Shown: positions 8,454 to 17,250 of the stretch, piece by piece | How positions within the stretch are numbered: the stretch's first letter is position 1 | How the letters are laid out: each line of letters begins with the position of its first letter | DNA from: Ignavibacteria bacterium UBA7675 | Lineage (GTDB): Bacteria; Bacteroidota; Ignavibacteria; Kapaibacteriales; UB7675 | Assembly (NCBI GenBank): GCA_002483085.1 | Contig: DLHF01000013.1 | Location: forward strand, 1 to 49,674 | Direction of reading: 5' to 3' | Length of the DNA stretch: 49,674 nt | The notes under the pieces: generated by a model | Seen by the model: the letters and a program-made list of their open reading frames with translations, nothing else | What the model was told of the DNA's origin: nothing | The model's database searches: none | Program-made: the position numbers and the translations under genes

Positions 8454-9170
8454 CTACCGTATGGTATATCCCACGCCTACACTTGGTACCAGCATGACGT
8501 CGCTGCGGTCGTCGTAGGAGTTGATCTGCATGATGGGATTTACTTCGCCGGTCAGCCGCAGCCTTTTCGTAATGTTCCACCCCACGCCTATATGCCCGAT
8601 AATGCCGTAGCCGTCGGGTAATACTCTTTCGGATGAAGAGTCAGAAACGCCCGAAGCTGGCTGTGGGCGCTCTATTTTGTCGAAACTGTTCGTGCCATAG
8701 GCAAAGCCCGCTCCTGCGTAGGCATACACATCTGCCGAAAAGCGGCGCAAAAACACAAGAGGCAGCTCTGCTCCATAGCCGTCTATACCCGAGCCATAAA
8801 ACAGCAAAGCAGCTCGTGGGTAGAGCAGGAGCTCGTAGCGTTCGTTTTGTAAAAGTGGGACGCGGCTGGAGAGCGACCATCCGCCCCGGCTGTACATGTC
8901 GTCTGAAAAGGCGAGCCAGCCCGATACATAGAGGCTGATATTATCTGTGAACCCATACCCCGCTCCAAGGCTGCCGCCGAGCGTTGCTTTGTGCTCGCTG
9001 TCTTGCAGGCGTGTTTCTGGAAGCAATCCTACTGTGCCTTGAATCTCAATCTTTCCCTTGGTAAGAGGTTGTTCCGACAGATGGACGGCAGGAGTGTACA
9101 CGAGGCTGCTACACCCCGAAACAGCAACAGCTATGCAGGCTATTGCTATTGAAAAAGCGGAATTTTTCAT
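8454..9170 (-). CDS. Lipoprotein with outer-membrane beta-barrel character
   Basis: Residues 1-20 form a lipoprotein signal (IACIAVAVSGCSS, lipidated Cys about residue 20). The remaining ~215 residues are alternating polar/hydrophobic strands rich in Gly, Tyr and Phe, with repeated patterns such as GAGYGFTDNISLYVSGW and GVGWNITKRLRLTGEV, and end in VGVGYTIR. This is typical of small OmpW/OmpX-like barrels of the outer membrane, here combined with a lipobox. Function unknown. It is a single gene with its own promoter about 100 bases upstream. Confidence 0.75.
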   Translation of the reverse strand: MKNSAFSIAIACIAVAVSGCSSLVYTPAVHLSEQPLTKGKIEIQGTVGLLPETRLQDSEHKATLGGSLGAGYGFTDNISLYVSGWLAFSDDMYSRGGWSLSSRVPLLQNERYELLLYPRAALLFYGSGIDGYGAELPLVFLRRFSADVYAYAGAGFAYGTNSFDKIERPQPASGVSDSSSERVLPDGYGIIGHIGVGWNITKRLRLTGEVNPIMQINSYDDRSDVMLVPSVGVGYTIR

Positions 9171-9271
9171 AGTAATAGATGGAATGTTTATAGGAGTATG
9201 GGGGAAAAGCCGATATCACGGCGATTAAAGTAAACTTGATAGCTACATTGTCTGCAGTTTTGTCTGCGCCG

Positions 9272-9302
9272 CAAATATAGATACTCAGCCGTGCACAGGC
9301 AA
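9272..9302 (-). promoter_or_regulatory. Promoter of the beta-barrel lipoprotein (TTG-N20-TATATTTG)
   Basis: Minus strand TTG at 9302-9300, 20 bases, then TATATTTG at 9279-9272. This is an exact match to the spacing and -7 box seen elsewhere in the window, about 100 bases before the start codon at 9170. Confidence 0.6.
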
Positions 9303-9379
9303 TGAGTGTTGATCCTGCGTAGTCGTAGGGCGGATAAGTGTACACCTCTGTTTATCCTGTGTGTAGCTGTAAGCAAGTG

Positions 9380-9478
9380 GCACGGGCGTTACTGCCATCC
9401 GCTTCGGCGCTGTCACCGGTCGCAAGCCCGGTTCGTCGTTGCTCGATTGTTTCCCGCAGTGCAGGGCGGTAGCTGCCT
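9380..9478 (-). repeat. Mosaic intergenic repeat, copy R3 (module A and middle part)
   Basis: Read on the minus strand it contains AGCTACCGC (as in R4), then TTGCGACCGGTGACAGCGCC and, after about 20 bases, ACGCCCGTGC. It occupies the 465-base gap between the lipoprotein and the HAD gene (9171-9635), which otherwise holds only the lipoprotein promoter and no convincing gene. Confidence 0.75.
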
Positions 9479-9635
9479 CCGGCAATGGAGAGGGAGGATG
9501 TGCGCCCTTACAGCACGCGTTTTTATTGCCAGTGGCATTTGCTGTCTGTGGAAAAAAGAGCGCGCCCCAAATCTGGAAATTCGGTAAATTGCAGCCTTCT
9601 GCACAACTGCCGCCCGGGCGCAATACTACATATCT

Positions 9636-10331
9636 ATGAAAAAACTTTTCCTGTTCGATATCGACGGCACGCTGACATATTCTAAAAACCGCATTGCCCA
9701 CAAGTTTACGTTCGAGGCTTTTGAGGAGCTTACAGGCGTTGCCGTGCCCGAAGACCACCCGTCGTCGTTTGCCGGAAAGACCGACTTGCAGATATTTCGG
9801 GAACTCGCTGCCGAGTTTGGCGTCGATTCCGAAGTCGTAGAGCGCCAATGTGTGCATGTAAGTGCGGTGCTCGAACGCCGTTTTACCCAGTACGCTACTA
9901 CCGAGTGGATTGCGCTCTTGCCGGGAGCTGCTGAGGTCGTAGAAAAGCTCGCTGCACACAGCAATAGCACGATGGGGCTGCTCACGGGAAATGTGAAGCC
10001 GAACGCGTATCTGAAGCTGCGCTGCAATGGCTTGGATAGTTACTTTTCCTTTGGGGCATTTGGCTGCGACCATGCCGACCGTACAAAACTGCCTCCCATT
10101 GCTCTTGCACGTGCAGAAGAATACACCGGCACGATATTTACCCATGAAAACACGATTATCGTTGGCGATGCGCTCGGCGATATTACCTGTGCAAAAGCTC
10201 ACGGTATGAAAGTGTTTGGCGTAGCTACTGGCGGCTTGCCAGCAGAGGCGCTGCGCGAATACGGCGCCGATATCGTTGTCGACGACTTTTCGCGCGTTGA
10301 TGAAGTGTGCGAAATGATGCTCGGAATGTAA
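9636..10331 (+). CDS. HAD-superfamily hydrolase (phosphoglycolate phosphatase-like)
   Basis: Phosphatase of the haloacid dehalogenase superfamily. Motif I is FDIDGTLT with nucleophile D8 and acid/base D10; motif II is GLLTGN; motif III/IV is VGDALGDITCAK near residues 172-183. A helical C1 cap (about residues 18-90) includes SFAGKTDLQIF. Length (231) and cap type fit the Gph/beta-phosphoglucomutase branch; the exact substrate cannot be assigned. It lies upstream of cmk with a 92-base gap and may share its transcript. Confidence 0.88.
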   Translation: MKKLFLFDIDGTLTYSKNRIAHKFTFEAFEELTGVAVPEDHPSSFAGKTDLQIFRELAAEFGVDSEVVERQCVHVSAVLERRFTQYATTEWIALLPGAAEVVEKLAAHSNSTMGLLTGNVKPNAYLKLRCNGLDSYFSFGAFGCDHADRTKLPPIALARAEEYTGTIFTHENTIIVGDALGDITCAKAHGMKVFGVATGGLPAEALREYGADIVVDDFSRVDEVCEMMLGM

Positions 10332-10423
10332 TATGTGCGTGCGGCCAAGACAGGGTGTAAACCCGATACCCAAAGCAGCCAATACTAACTAAAAGAAGAA
10401 CTAACAGAACAATAGAAGAAAGA

Positions 10424-11107
10424 ATGCCAGCAAAGATCATTATAGCGATAGACGGTCCGGCGGGATCGGGCAAAAGTACAACGGCGCGCCGGGTGGCTCA
10501 AGAGCTCGGCTATGTGTATATCGACACAGGAGCGATGTACCGCGCGATAACACTCGCTACCATTCGCGAAAACAAACCAGTGGATGAGGCGTCATTGTCG
10601 GTGATTTTACGGAACTACTCGGTGACGCTTCGGGTAGGCAGCGATGGGCAGCACACATACCTCAACGACGAGGATACTACTGCCGCTATTCGCACTCCCG
10701 AAGTAACAGCATTGGTAAGCTCGGTAAGCGCTCTGGCTTCGGTGCGGAGCGAACTTGTGCGGCAGCAGCAAGAGCTCGGAAAAAACGGGGGAGTCGTCAT
10801 GGACGGACGCGATATCGGTACCGTAGTATTCCCACAGGCCGAGCTGAAAATCTTTCTTATTGCTTCGCCCGGTGAGCGCGCGCGCCGCCGTGTGCAAGAG
10901 CTGGCAGCGCAGGGGGTGCAGTTGTCGCCCGAAGAAGTTGAGCGCCAGATTGTAGAGCGCGACCGCATGGACTCCGAGCGCGAAATTAGCCCGCTTCGCA
11001 AAGCTGCTGATGCTGTTGAAATTGACACTTCGCCGCTGACAATCGACGAGCAGACGCGCAAAGTAGTAGCGCTTGCGCGCGAGAAAATTGCCGCTTTGCT
11101 GGTGTAG
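10424..11107 (+). CDS. cmk: Cytidylate kinase
   Basis: Phosphorylates CMP and dCMP with ATP in pyrimidine salvage and phospholipid precursor supply. P-loop GPAGSGKST is at residues 11-19; the CMP-binding segment IDTGAMYRA follows, then DGRDIGTVVFP near 126-136 and the LID arginines in RRVQELAAQG and RDRMDSEREISPL, all characteristic of bacterial Cmk. The length of 227 residues is normal. The next gene is ispH, 40 bases downstream, a neighbourhood also common in Bacteroidota. Confidence 0.96.
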   Translation: MPAKIIIAIDGPAGSGKSTTARRVAQELGYVYIDTGAMYRAITLATIRENKPVDEASLSVILRNYSVTLRVGSDGQHTYLNDEDTTAAIRTPEVTALVSSVSALASVRSELVRQQQELGKNGGVVMDGRDIGTVVFPQAELKIFLIASPGERARRRVQELAAQGVQLSPEEVERQIVERDRMDSEREISPLRKAADAVEIDTSPLTIDEQTRKVVALAREKIAALLV

Positions 11108-11147
11108 TACACCGCAGGGCATTATTCCGAACTGTGGAGGAACAGCG

Positions 11148-12059
11148 ATGACTATTACCATCGATTCAAATGCTGGTTTTTGCTGGGGTGTAGTGCGTAC
11201 TGTGGAAATTGCTGAACAATATTTAGACAGCGAAGGTCCGCTGTATGTGCTGGGGCATGTTATCCACAATCCCGACGAGATCAAACGCCTTGGCGATAAA
11301 GGGCTTACATCCGTGTCGGTGGCAGACCTCGACCGCCTTGCCGAAGAAGGAGCGCAGAAGGTGCTTGTACGCGCTCATGGCGAGCCACCTTCTACTTACA
11401 AAAAAGCATTGGAACTCGGTATCGAGATAATCGACGCTACCTGCCCGGTTGTCACCAAACTCCAGGAGCGGGTGCGAAAGTTCTATGATCAGGGCTATCA
11501 AGTCGTGTTGTTTGGCAAGAAGGATCACGCCGAAGTAATCGGCGTTCGCGGTGTATGCCGGGATGAATGTATTGTTGTCCACGATGTAGAAGAAGCGCTA
11601 CAGAACGTTCACTTTGACAAGCTAACCGTGTTGTTCTCGCAAACGACGATGGATCGCCCCACATTTCTCCAGATCAGAGAAGCACTTGAAGAGCGTGTGC
11701 ACGAGCTTATTGTAGACTCGCACGAGAACATCGCTACGGAATTTCACGCTAAAGACACGATTTGCGGTCAGGTATCGGGCAGAGAAGACAAGCTCGCCGC
11801 TTTTGCGCGCAGCCAGGACGCTATGGTGTTTATCGCCGGACGCGCTTCCTCCAACGGCAAGGTGCTGTACGATGTGTGCCGCGCCGCCAACCCCAATACG
11901 CATTTTATTGAGCACATTATCGAACTGCAAAACGATTGGCTGCACGACATGAAGAACGTTGGCATCAGCGGCGCTACAAGCACTCCGCACTGGCTGATGA
12001 ACGAGCTAAAAGACGAAATTGCACACCGCGTGGAGATAGGATTGATACGCGGGGAGTAG
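11148..12059 (+). CDS. ispH: 4-hydroxy-3-methylbut-2-enyl diphosphate reductase
   Basis: Last enzyme of the MEP isoprenoid pathway: reduces HMBPP to IPP and DMAPP with a [4Fe-4S] cluster. The three cluster cysteines are present at C12 (AGFCWGV), C99 (DATCP) and C206 (DTICGQ), and the end motif SGATSTPHWLMNEL is kept. Start ATG 11148 is chosen because GGAGG precedes it by 6-7 bases and the protein then begins with the usual short MTITIDSNAGFCWG; a longer frame open from 11073 would overlap cmk. Length 303. IspF of the same pathway is at 46880 in this window. Confidence 0.95.
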   Translation: MTITIDSNAGFCWGVVRTVEIAEQYLDSEGPLYVLGHVIHNPDEIKRLGDKGLTSVSVADLDRLAEEGAQKVLVRAHGEPPSTYKKALELGIEIIDATCPVVTKLQERVRKFYDQGYQVVLFGKKDHAEVIGVRGVCRDECIVVHDVEEALQNVHFDKLTVLFSQTTMDRPTFLQIREALEERVHELIVDSHENIATEFHAKDTICGQVSGREDKLAAFARSQDAMVFIAGRASSNGKVLYDVCRAANPNTHFIEHIIELQNDWLHDMKNVGISGATSTPHWLMNELKDEIAHRVEIGLIRGE

Positions 12060-12219
12060 AGGGGGATTGGGGGAGGACTGTTGGTATTTGTAAGAGTAAA
12101 GCACCAGACGTCTTATCTTCAGTAAATTGATACTTGCACGTAGTAAAGAAGTATTCTATATTCTTGTGTCCGGCTACCACCGGAGATGAAAACGCAAGAA
12201 TTAATATAAAATATATAAG

Positions 12220-12266
12220 AGGCAATGCGCTGAAGGGTACTTCGGAGCATTGCCTTTTTTTATTTT
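12220..12266 (+). terminator. Intrinsic terminator after cmk-ispH
   Basis: Stem AGGCAATGC/GCATTGCCT followed by a run of seven T residues, with no gene on either arm. It rules out the longer reading frame that starts at 12134 as part of the next gene. The remainder of 12060-12400 shows no further structure I can name. Confidence 0.85.
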
Positions 12267-12400
12267 ACACTGAGCATAAAGCCGCGCTTAATAGAATTTA
12301 TAACTCATTAAACGTTATCAGTATTGCTCATACACTCACTGGACCTAATACTGCTTTTGATAAAGCTAAAAGTTGTTTCTTACCTTTTGGGGAGTTCTCG

Positions 12401-13006
12401 ATGCGTATACCAGTAGTAATTTTATTGTTTGTTCTGATGTGGGGATGTAGTAAAAGTGCGGCAGAAGGACCAGATGAAAGTGTCCGGATTGCACAGTTGG
12501 AGCATGAGAATCGTGTATTGAAATTTCGCAATGATCTTGAAAAAGCAATCAATGGTGCTGAGACTTTGGAAAATCTATGTAATGAATGGCAAACTGTTAT
12601 GAGTAGGTATTCAGAAGTAGTGCCTATAGTTGATTTCTCTGTAGAGAAAAAAATGTATACCAAGAAGGCCAACCGTATTAGAACCCGAATGCTCAAAGTA
12701 CAGCAGAAAAATATTCAGGGGAGATGTGTACAGGAAGGTGTGGGAGCCTTGAGATCATGGATGGAAAGTAAGGGAGCTTATGGCTGGCAGGTCGATGGAG
12801 TGGAAAATATTCATTCAGCAATTGCCAATGATGGCCTACAGGTTTCCTCAACAGTGAAAGTACGGAAAGAAGGATTTATTTTTGATGATCGCGAGCGATA
12901 TATAGTAACGGTGAGTGCACAAATGCGCAATGAATGTAGCTCGGAGCTTACCTACAGCATTGATCGGATAGATACGCCTAATTCATCAGGAGGGGGATTT
13001 CAGTAA
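12401..13006 (+). CDS. AT-rich lipoprotein of unknown function
   Basis: The 201-residue protein has a lipoprotein signal (MRIPVVILLFVLMWGCSK, lipidated C16), then a helical, likely coiled-coil segment (RIAQLEHENRVLKFRNDLEKA) and a C-terminal half rich in strands. No family recognised. ATG 12401 is chosen because GGGGAG precedes it and the lipobox follows directly; an upstream in-frame start would run through a terminator. Base composition is distinctly AT-rich compared with cmk-ispH, suggesting an acquired or fast-evolving gene. Confidence 0.72.
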   Translation: MRIPVVILLFVLMWGCSKSAAEGPDESVRIAQLEHENRVLKFRNDLEKAINGAETLENLCNEWQTVMSRYSEVVPIVDFSVEKKMYTKKANRIRTRMLKVQQKNIQGRCVQEGVGALRSWMESKGAYGWQVDGVENIHSAIANDGLQVSSTVKVRKEGFIFDDRERYIVTVSAQMRNECSSELTYSIDRIDTPNSSGGGFQ

Positions 13007-13082
13007 AGCTGGGATACCTAAAGCTATTGGTACAGGACACGGCTTTATCTGTATATCTATGGCATCTGTGCTGTTAATAGTT

Positions 13083-13160
13083 GCGCGGCGGCTGGAAGTT
13101 ATCATCGGCTCGTCCGCGCACCGTTCTTACGGTAACTGATGCGCGGACGTCAGCGCGGCT
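13083..13160 (+). repeat. Mosaic intergenic repeat, copy R6 (B hairpin with long outer stem)
   Basis: Outer stem CGTCCGCGC (13111-13119) pairs perfectly with GCGCGGACG (13141-13149). An inner hairpin ACCGTTCTTACGGT lies at 13120-13133 with loop TCTT. The 5' flank TTATCATCGGCTCGT is shared with copy R5 near 25663. It lies between two convergent genes. Confidence 0.8.
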
Positions 13161-13212
13161 GCGGAGACAAAGCGCATAATCGGAGGCCGGAGTGGTCACA
13201 ATGTGAGCTGCA

Positions 13213-14049
13213 CTATTTCACTGCCACGAGTTCCAGCCGCACATATGTCTCGGTGTAGGCATTGCCCACTTGCTGGAGTTGGCCGGTAAGGCCGCTGATA
13301 TCGGTGTTTTCAATCGTGCTTTCGTACAAAACTGCCGACTTCAGCTCGGGGCTCCACCACAGTGTTTCTGCGCTTTCCATATCGCTGGTTTTGTGGTAGG
13401 TGTAGTACGGCTGTTCGTAGGTGCGGGATGAGTGTTCACGGATGATTTTTCCATACACCGAGGCTTGCTGCCCGTTCACAACGGTATCTGCCAACCTGTA
13501 TTTCGTCGTCGTTTTTCCATCGTCGTCGTCTTTGTGAAGCGTTGTGCGCGGCTGGTCCAGAGTATCGCCAGGCTTCAGCGAGTTGTCGACGAAGGAGGGA
13601 ATAAAGAAAAACGTCGTGCGGTAGAACAGCGAGTTGTCGCCGAGCCCGCCTGTGAGGAAATCGTTGAGCTCTTCCATATCGGGCTGCACAAGATAGGTGC
13701 TGATTGTAGTTTCCACGACGGTGCCGCTGGGATTGAGAGTAATTGTGCCCGTGCCGGGAAATGCTTCTTCGCTGTCGGTGTCGAGCCCCATGCGCTCCAG
13801 ATCGCGAATTGCAAACGAGCATGTAATGCGATTGTTGTTGTATGTAAGTACTTGAAGGTCGATAGTATAGGCGAGCATGCCATAGTCGTAATTTTTTGAG
13901 GACTGCGACGTAGCCGTGCGTGTATAGTGGTAGCTCAGAGTTTTTGTTGTAGGCGGGCCAAATGTACCGGCATGAGCCTGTGCTGCAAACAGCAGCAGAA
14001 CTACATAGGCAAGCAGGGAAGGCAGAATATACGACCGCCTGTACTTCAT
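13213..14049 (-). CDS. Exported protein of unknown function
   Basis: The 278-residue protein has a clear Sec signal peptide (hydrophobic residues about 8-24, cleavage after AQAHA). The mature part looks all-beta, with many Thr/Ser/Tyr residues and an acidic DDDDG cluster near residue 176. No family recognised. It follows ruvC by only 8 bases on the same strand, so it is probably the last gene of the recJ-yebC-ruvC transcript, although a functional link to recombination is not suggested by an exported protein. Confidence 0.72.
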   Translation of the reverse strand: MKYRRSYILPSLLAYVVLLLFAAQAHAGTFGPPTTKTLSYHYTRTATSQSSKNYDYGMLAYTIDLQVLTYNNNRITCSFAIRDLERMGLDTDSEEAFPGTGTITLNPSGTVVETTISTYLVQPDMEELNDFLTGGLGDNSLFYRTTFFFIPSFVDNSLKPGDTLDQPRTTLHKDDDDGKTTTKYRLADTVVNGQQASVYGKIIREHSSRTYEQPYYTYHKTSDMESAETLWWSPELKSAVLYESTIENTDISGLTGQLQQVGNAYTETYVRLELVAVK

Positions 14050-14057
14050 AGAAATTC

Positions 14058-14603
14058 TTATCCTTTTACAATCCTGTCGGGGTGTTGTTCAATAAATTCT
14101 TTCCACGACCGCGAGCTGCTCTGCGGAGAATTTCTCTTGTACACATGGCCGATAGCCACAGCGAGAGCATCTGTTGCATCGAAAAATTCGGGTGTTTCTT
14201 CGAGCTTCAGTATTGTGCGTACCATGTACTGTACTTGTTCCTTGCCAGCATTACCATTGCCTGTTACTGAGCGTTTTACCTCGCGCGGCGAGTATTCTAT
14301 CACTGGAATGTCGCGGAGGATGCAAGGGAGAATAGCTGCACTACGCGCATGAGCGAGCTTAATAAGCGATGCGACGTTTTTAGCGTGGAACAGCGACTCT
14401 ATAGCGAGTTCATCGGGAAGCGTGCGTTCTACGACTTGTTCCAAACGGGAGAAGATAGTGCGGAGGCGCATCGCCATATTTTTGTGCTGTTTGGCTGCTT
14501 CTACTACGCCGTACTCGACCAGCATAATATCGCCACGGTCTTGCTTTTCCACCACACCGTATCCGCAGATAATACTACCGGGGTCTATACCGAGAATGCG
14601 CAT
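14058..14603 (-). CDS. ruvC: Holliday junction resolvase RuvC
   Basis: Endonuclease that resolves Holliday junctions with RuvAB. The four catalytic acids are visible at D7 (GIDPG), E69 (AIESLF), D142 and D145 (FDATDALAVAIGH), and FHAKNVASLIKLAHARSAAI is typical. The 181-residue length is normal. It follows yebC with 46 bases between, the conserved yebC-ruvC neighbourhood of many bacteria. Confidence 0.96.
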   Translation of the reverse strand: MRILGIDPGSIICGYGVVEKQDRGDIMLVEYGVVEAAKQHKNMAMRLRTIFSRLEQVVERTLPDELAIESLFHAKNVASLIKLAHARSAAILPCILRDIPVIEYSPREVKRSVTGNGNAGKEQVQYMVRTILKLEETPEFFDATDALAVAIGHVYKRNSPQSSSRSWKEFIEQHPDRIVKG

Positions 14604-14649
14604 ATTCTTTCCTTTTCCTGAACCGATGCAGCGGCGAGAGGCAGTTGTA

Positions 14650-15405
14650 CTAGTTGTTTTCTATGGCTTCCATGATGTCGTCGGCCAGCTCGAAGTTTGC
14701 GAATACATTTTGCACATCGTCGTGGTCTTCGAGCAGATCGACGAGCTTTATCAGCTTGCGTGCATCACCGGGATCGCGGATATCGACGGTAGTACCCGGG
14801 ATAAACTCAAATTTGCTTTCTTTTACCTCGAAATTGTGTTCCTCGAAATAGCGGATACACTGTGCGAATCCATCGGGCGGGCAGTAGATCACAACGCTAT
14901 CGTCGTGGATTTGCATATCTTCGGCACCGGATTCGAGCACATATTCGAGCATGGTATCTTCGGAATTGCTGGCAGTAGCGAGATAAATCACGCCTTTGCG
15001 AGCGAAGTTCCAGGCCACCGAGCCGCTTTCGCCGAGATTGCCACCGACTTTGCTAAAGATGTTGCGGATATCGGCCACTGTGCGGTTTTTGTTGTCGGTG
15101 ACAACTTCGATAAGCAGAGCAACACCCGAGGGGCCATAGCCCTCATAGAGAAGTTCTTCGTAATTTTCGCCTTCGAGTTCGCCAGTACCTTTCTGGATAT
15201 TGCGCTTAATCGTATCTGACGACATATTAGCAGCGCGCGCGCTTTGAACTGCCAGGCGCAAACGGGGATTAGCGGCGAGGTCGCCACCACCCACACGAGC
15301 AGCTACCGTCAGTTCTTTTGCCAGCCGGGTAAATACTTTTCCGCGTTTGGCATCGGTAGCAGCCTTTCTGTGCTTGATATTCGCCCATTTACTATGGCCT
15401 GCCAT
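14650..15405 (-). CDS. yebC: YebC/PmpR-family regulatory protein
   Basis: Member of the YebC/TACO1 family, described as transcriptional regulators and, more recently, as translation factors acting at difficult peptide stretches. Opens with the invariant MAGHSKWANIKHRKA and keeps GYGPSGVALLIEVVTDNKNRT and NLGESGSVAWNF. Start ATG 15405 is chosen for this conserved N-terminus and a GAGG site upstream; a longer frame reaches back into recJ. Length 251. It lies 16 bases after recJ and before ruvC. Confidence 0.95.
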   Translation of the reverse strand: MAGHSKWANIKHRKAATDAKRGKVFTRLAKELTVAARVGGGDLAANPRLRLAVQSARAANMSSDTIKRNIQKGTGELEGENYEELLYEGYGPSGVALLIEVVTDNKNRTVADIRNIFSKVGGNLGESGSVAWNFARKGVIYLATASNSEDTMLEYVLESGAEDMQIHDDSVVIYCPPDGFAQCIRYFEEHNFEVKESKFEFIPGTTVDIRDPGDARKLIKLVDLLEDHDDVQNVFANFELADDIMEAIENN

Positions 15406-15421
15406 ACTGACCTCAAAGCTA

Positions 15422-17143
15422 TTACTGGTACTGAATATGAGTAGAATGAGTTGGCCGCAAATCCTTGATGTACAACTGTAGGTTCTTGCGGTTGTGGAAA
15501 TATGTTTCCTCGATAGTATAGACCATCGAAAAAGGCTGTATGCTATTGCACATATCAACTTTATCGCCGAGGTTGAATCCGATGGCGTCGATCAGGAAAT
15601 TGCCTTGGCGTGCGCGGAATTTCAGGTGGTTTTTTCCCACTACCGAAGCGCGTTTTGCTGTGTAGACATTATGTGTTACGAAAACAGGCTTGGGATTGTG
15701 ATACCCGAACGGCGCGAACCTCTCAATCATCTCGATAAAGCGCGGCGACAGCTCATTCAGTTGCAGCTCTGTGTCGATGCGGAGTTCAGGCGTCAGCATA
15801 TCCTCTGATATCAGTGAGTGGGCAATCCCATCGAACGCTTGGCGCAGAGCTGGAATATTAATTTCTTCCAGCGAAAGGCCTGCTGCGTACTTGTGCCCTC
15901 CGAACTCGCGGATATGAATCTGGCATTGTTTCAGCGCCGAGTGCACATCAAAGTTCTTAATACTGCGGGCAGAACCTTTAGCTACGCTGTCTACATTGGT
16001 AAGCATAATCGTTGGCAGGTTGTAGGTTTCTACTAACCGGGAGGCAACGATATTTATAACCCCGACGTGCCAGTCGGGATTGTAGAGAACAAGAGACCGG
16101 TAATTTTGTGTTTTGATGAGCTCATCAGCCATTTTTTTTGCTTCGAGGAATGTTTCCTCGTCTATCACACGGCGCTGGTGGTTTTTGCTTTCCAGGTCCT
16201 GCGCCAGTCTGAAGGCGCTTAGGTCGTCCTCGGCCAGCAGGAGCTCTACTGCCTTGCGCGCGTCGCCGAGGCGGCCTGCCGCATTAAGGCGCGGAGCGAT
16301 GTTGTAGATCACTGTCGAGCTTGTAATACTACCGGCGTGGATATTGATGCACTCCATGAGCCCGCGCAGCCCGGGGCGGGGAGCCGAGTTGAGCTGTTTC
16401 AGGCCATGAAACACCAGTGTGCGGTTTTCCCCGATAAGCGGCACCATATCGGCAGCCGAGGCAATAGCCACAAAATCGAGGTATTGATGGGCGTGATCCG
16501 GCTTGCCAAAGCGTTCACACAAGGCTTGTATTACCTTGTAGACAACACCGCTGGCACAGAGGAATTTAAACGGGTAGGGGCAGTTTCCTTTTATTGGATC
16601 CAGCAGTGCATAAGCGTCGGGTAGCTTGTCCGCAGGCTCGTGATGGTCGCAGATAATAAAATCTATACCAAGAGAGCGGGAATACTCTACCGGCTGAAGG
16701 GATGTAATGCCAGAGTCGACACAGAGGATAAGGGAAACGCCATTGGCTTGCGCCTGATCAATTCCGTCGCGGGAGACACCATAGCCTTCCGAGAAACGAT
16801 CAGGTATATAATAGTCAACGCTTGCTCCATGATCGCGTAGAAAATGAACCAGCATTGCAGTACTTGCAGTACCATCAACGTCATAGTCGCCATAGACCAA
16901 GATGAACTCTTTGTCGTTTATCGCCCGATGAATGCGCTCAACCGCTTTTTCCATGCCGTCCATTAGGTACGGCGAAGGAAGATCCGATAGAGAAGGCTGA
17001 AAAAATTCGTGTGCTTCATCAGGGGTCTGTATTCCGCGCGAAAGAAGTATTTTTGCAATACTCTGCGGAATATGTTGTGTTTGGGCTATTATGTCGATGA
17101 TATCTTCATTGGTACTCTCGTTAATAATCCAACGATAATTCAA
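15422..17143 (-). CDS. recJ: Single-stranded-DNA-specific 5'-3' exonuclease RecJ
   Basis: Processes single-stranded DNA in recombination, mismatch and base-excision repair. DHH-family motifs are all present: YGDYDVDGTAS (D86, D88, D90), CVDSGI, the CDHHE signature, and a DHHA1 region with GSARSIKNFDVHSAL and FGGHKYAAG. A C-terminal OB-type domain follows. Length 573 is normal for bacterial RecJ. It heads the recJ-yebC-ruvC operon, with a promoter only 33 bases upstream of its start. Confidence 0.95.
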   Translation of the reverse strand: MNYRWIINESTNEDIIDIIAQTQHIPQSIAKILLSRGIQTPDEAHEFFQPSLSDLPSPYLMDGMEKAVERIHRAINDKEFILVYGDYDVDGTASTAMLVHFLRDHGASVDYYIPDRFSEGYGVSRDGIDQAQANGVSLILCVDSGITSLQPVEYSRSLGIDFIICDHHEPADKLPDAYALLDPIKGNCPYPFKFLCASGVVYKVIQALCERFGKPDHAHQYLDFVAIASAADMVPLIGENRTLVFHGLKQLNSAPRPGLRGLMECINIHAGSITSSTVIYNIAPRLNAAGRLGDARKAVELLLAEDDLSAFRLAQDLESKNHQRRVIDEETFLEAKKMADELIKTQNYRSLVLYNPDWHVGVINIVASRLVETYNLPTIMLTNVDSVAKGSARSIKNFDVHSALKQCQIHIREFGGHKYAAGLSLEEINIPALRQAFDGIAHSLISEDMLTPELRIDTELQLNELSPRFIEMIERFAPFGYHNPKPVFVTHNVYTAKRASVVGKNHLKFRARQGNFLIDAIGFNLGDKVDMCNSIQPFSMVYTIEETYFHNRKNLQLYIKDLRPTHSTHIQYQ

Positions 17144-17175
17144 GAGACACTCTCACTTTTGTTTGCTAATTGCGG

Positions 17176-17206
17176 TAAATTTACGAAAAGCCATCCGGCG
17201 GAGCAA
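17176..17206 (-). promoter_or_regulatory. Promoter of the recJ operon (TTG-N20-TAAATTTA)
   Basis: Minus strand TTG at 17206-17204, 20 bases, then TAAATTTA at 17183-17176, one base from the TAnnTTTG box. It ends 33 bases before the recJ start codon. The octamer is palindromic, but on the plus strand no TTG sits at the right distance for rsgA. Confidence 0.5.
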
Positions 17207-17250
17207 GGACTTTATCGGCTGGAATGTAGCATATGTCATAAAGGATGATC

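Noticed and set aside
9285..10382. 365-codon minus-strand frame across the HAD gene
   Set aside because: Antisense to a gene with complete HAD motifs and extended through repeat copy R3; no homology recognised.
12134..12400. Longer N-terminus for the AT-rich lipoprotein (frame open from 12134)
   Set aside because: The frame runs through a strong intrinsic terminator at 12220-12266, and the lipobox start at 12401 has a ribosome binding site.
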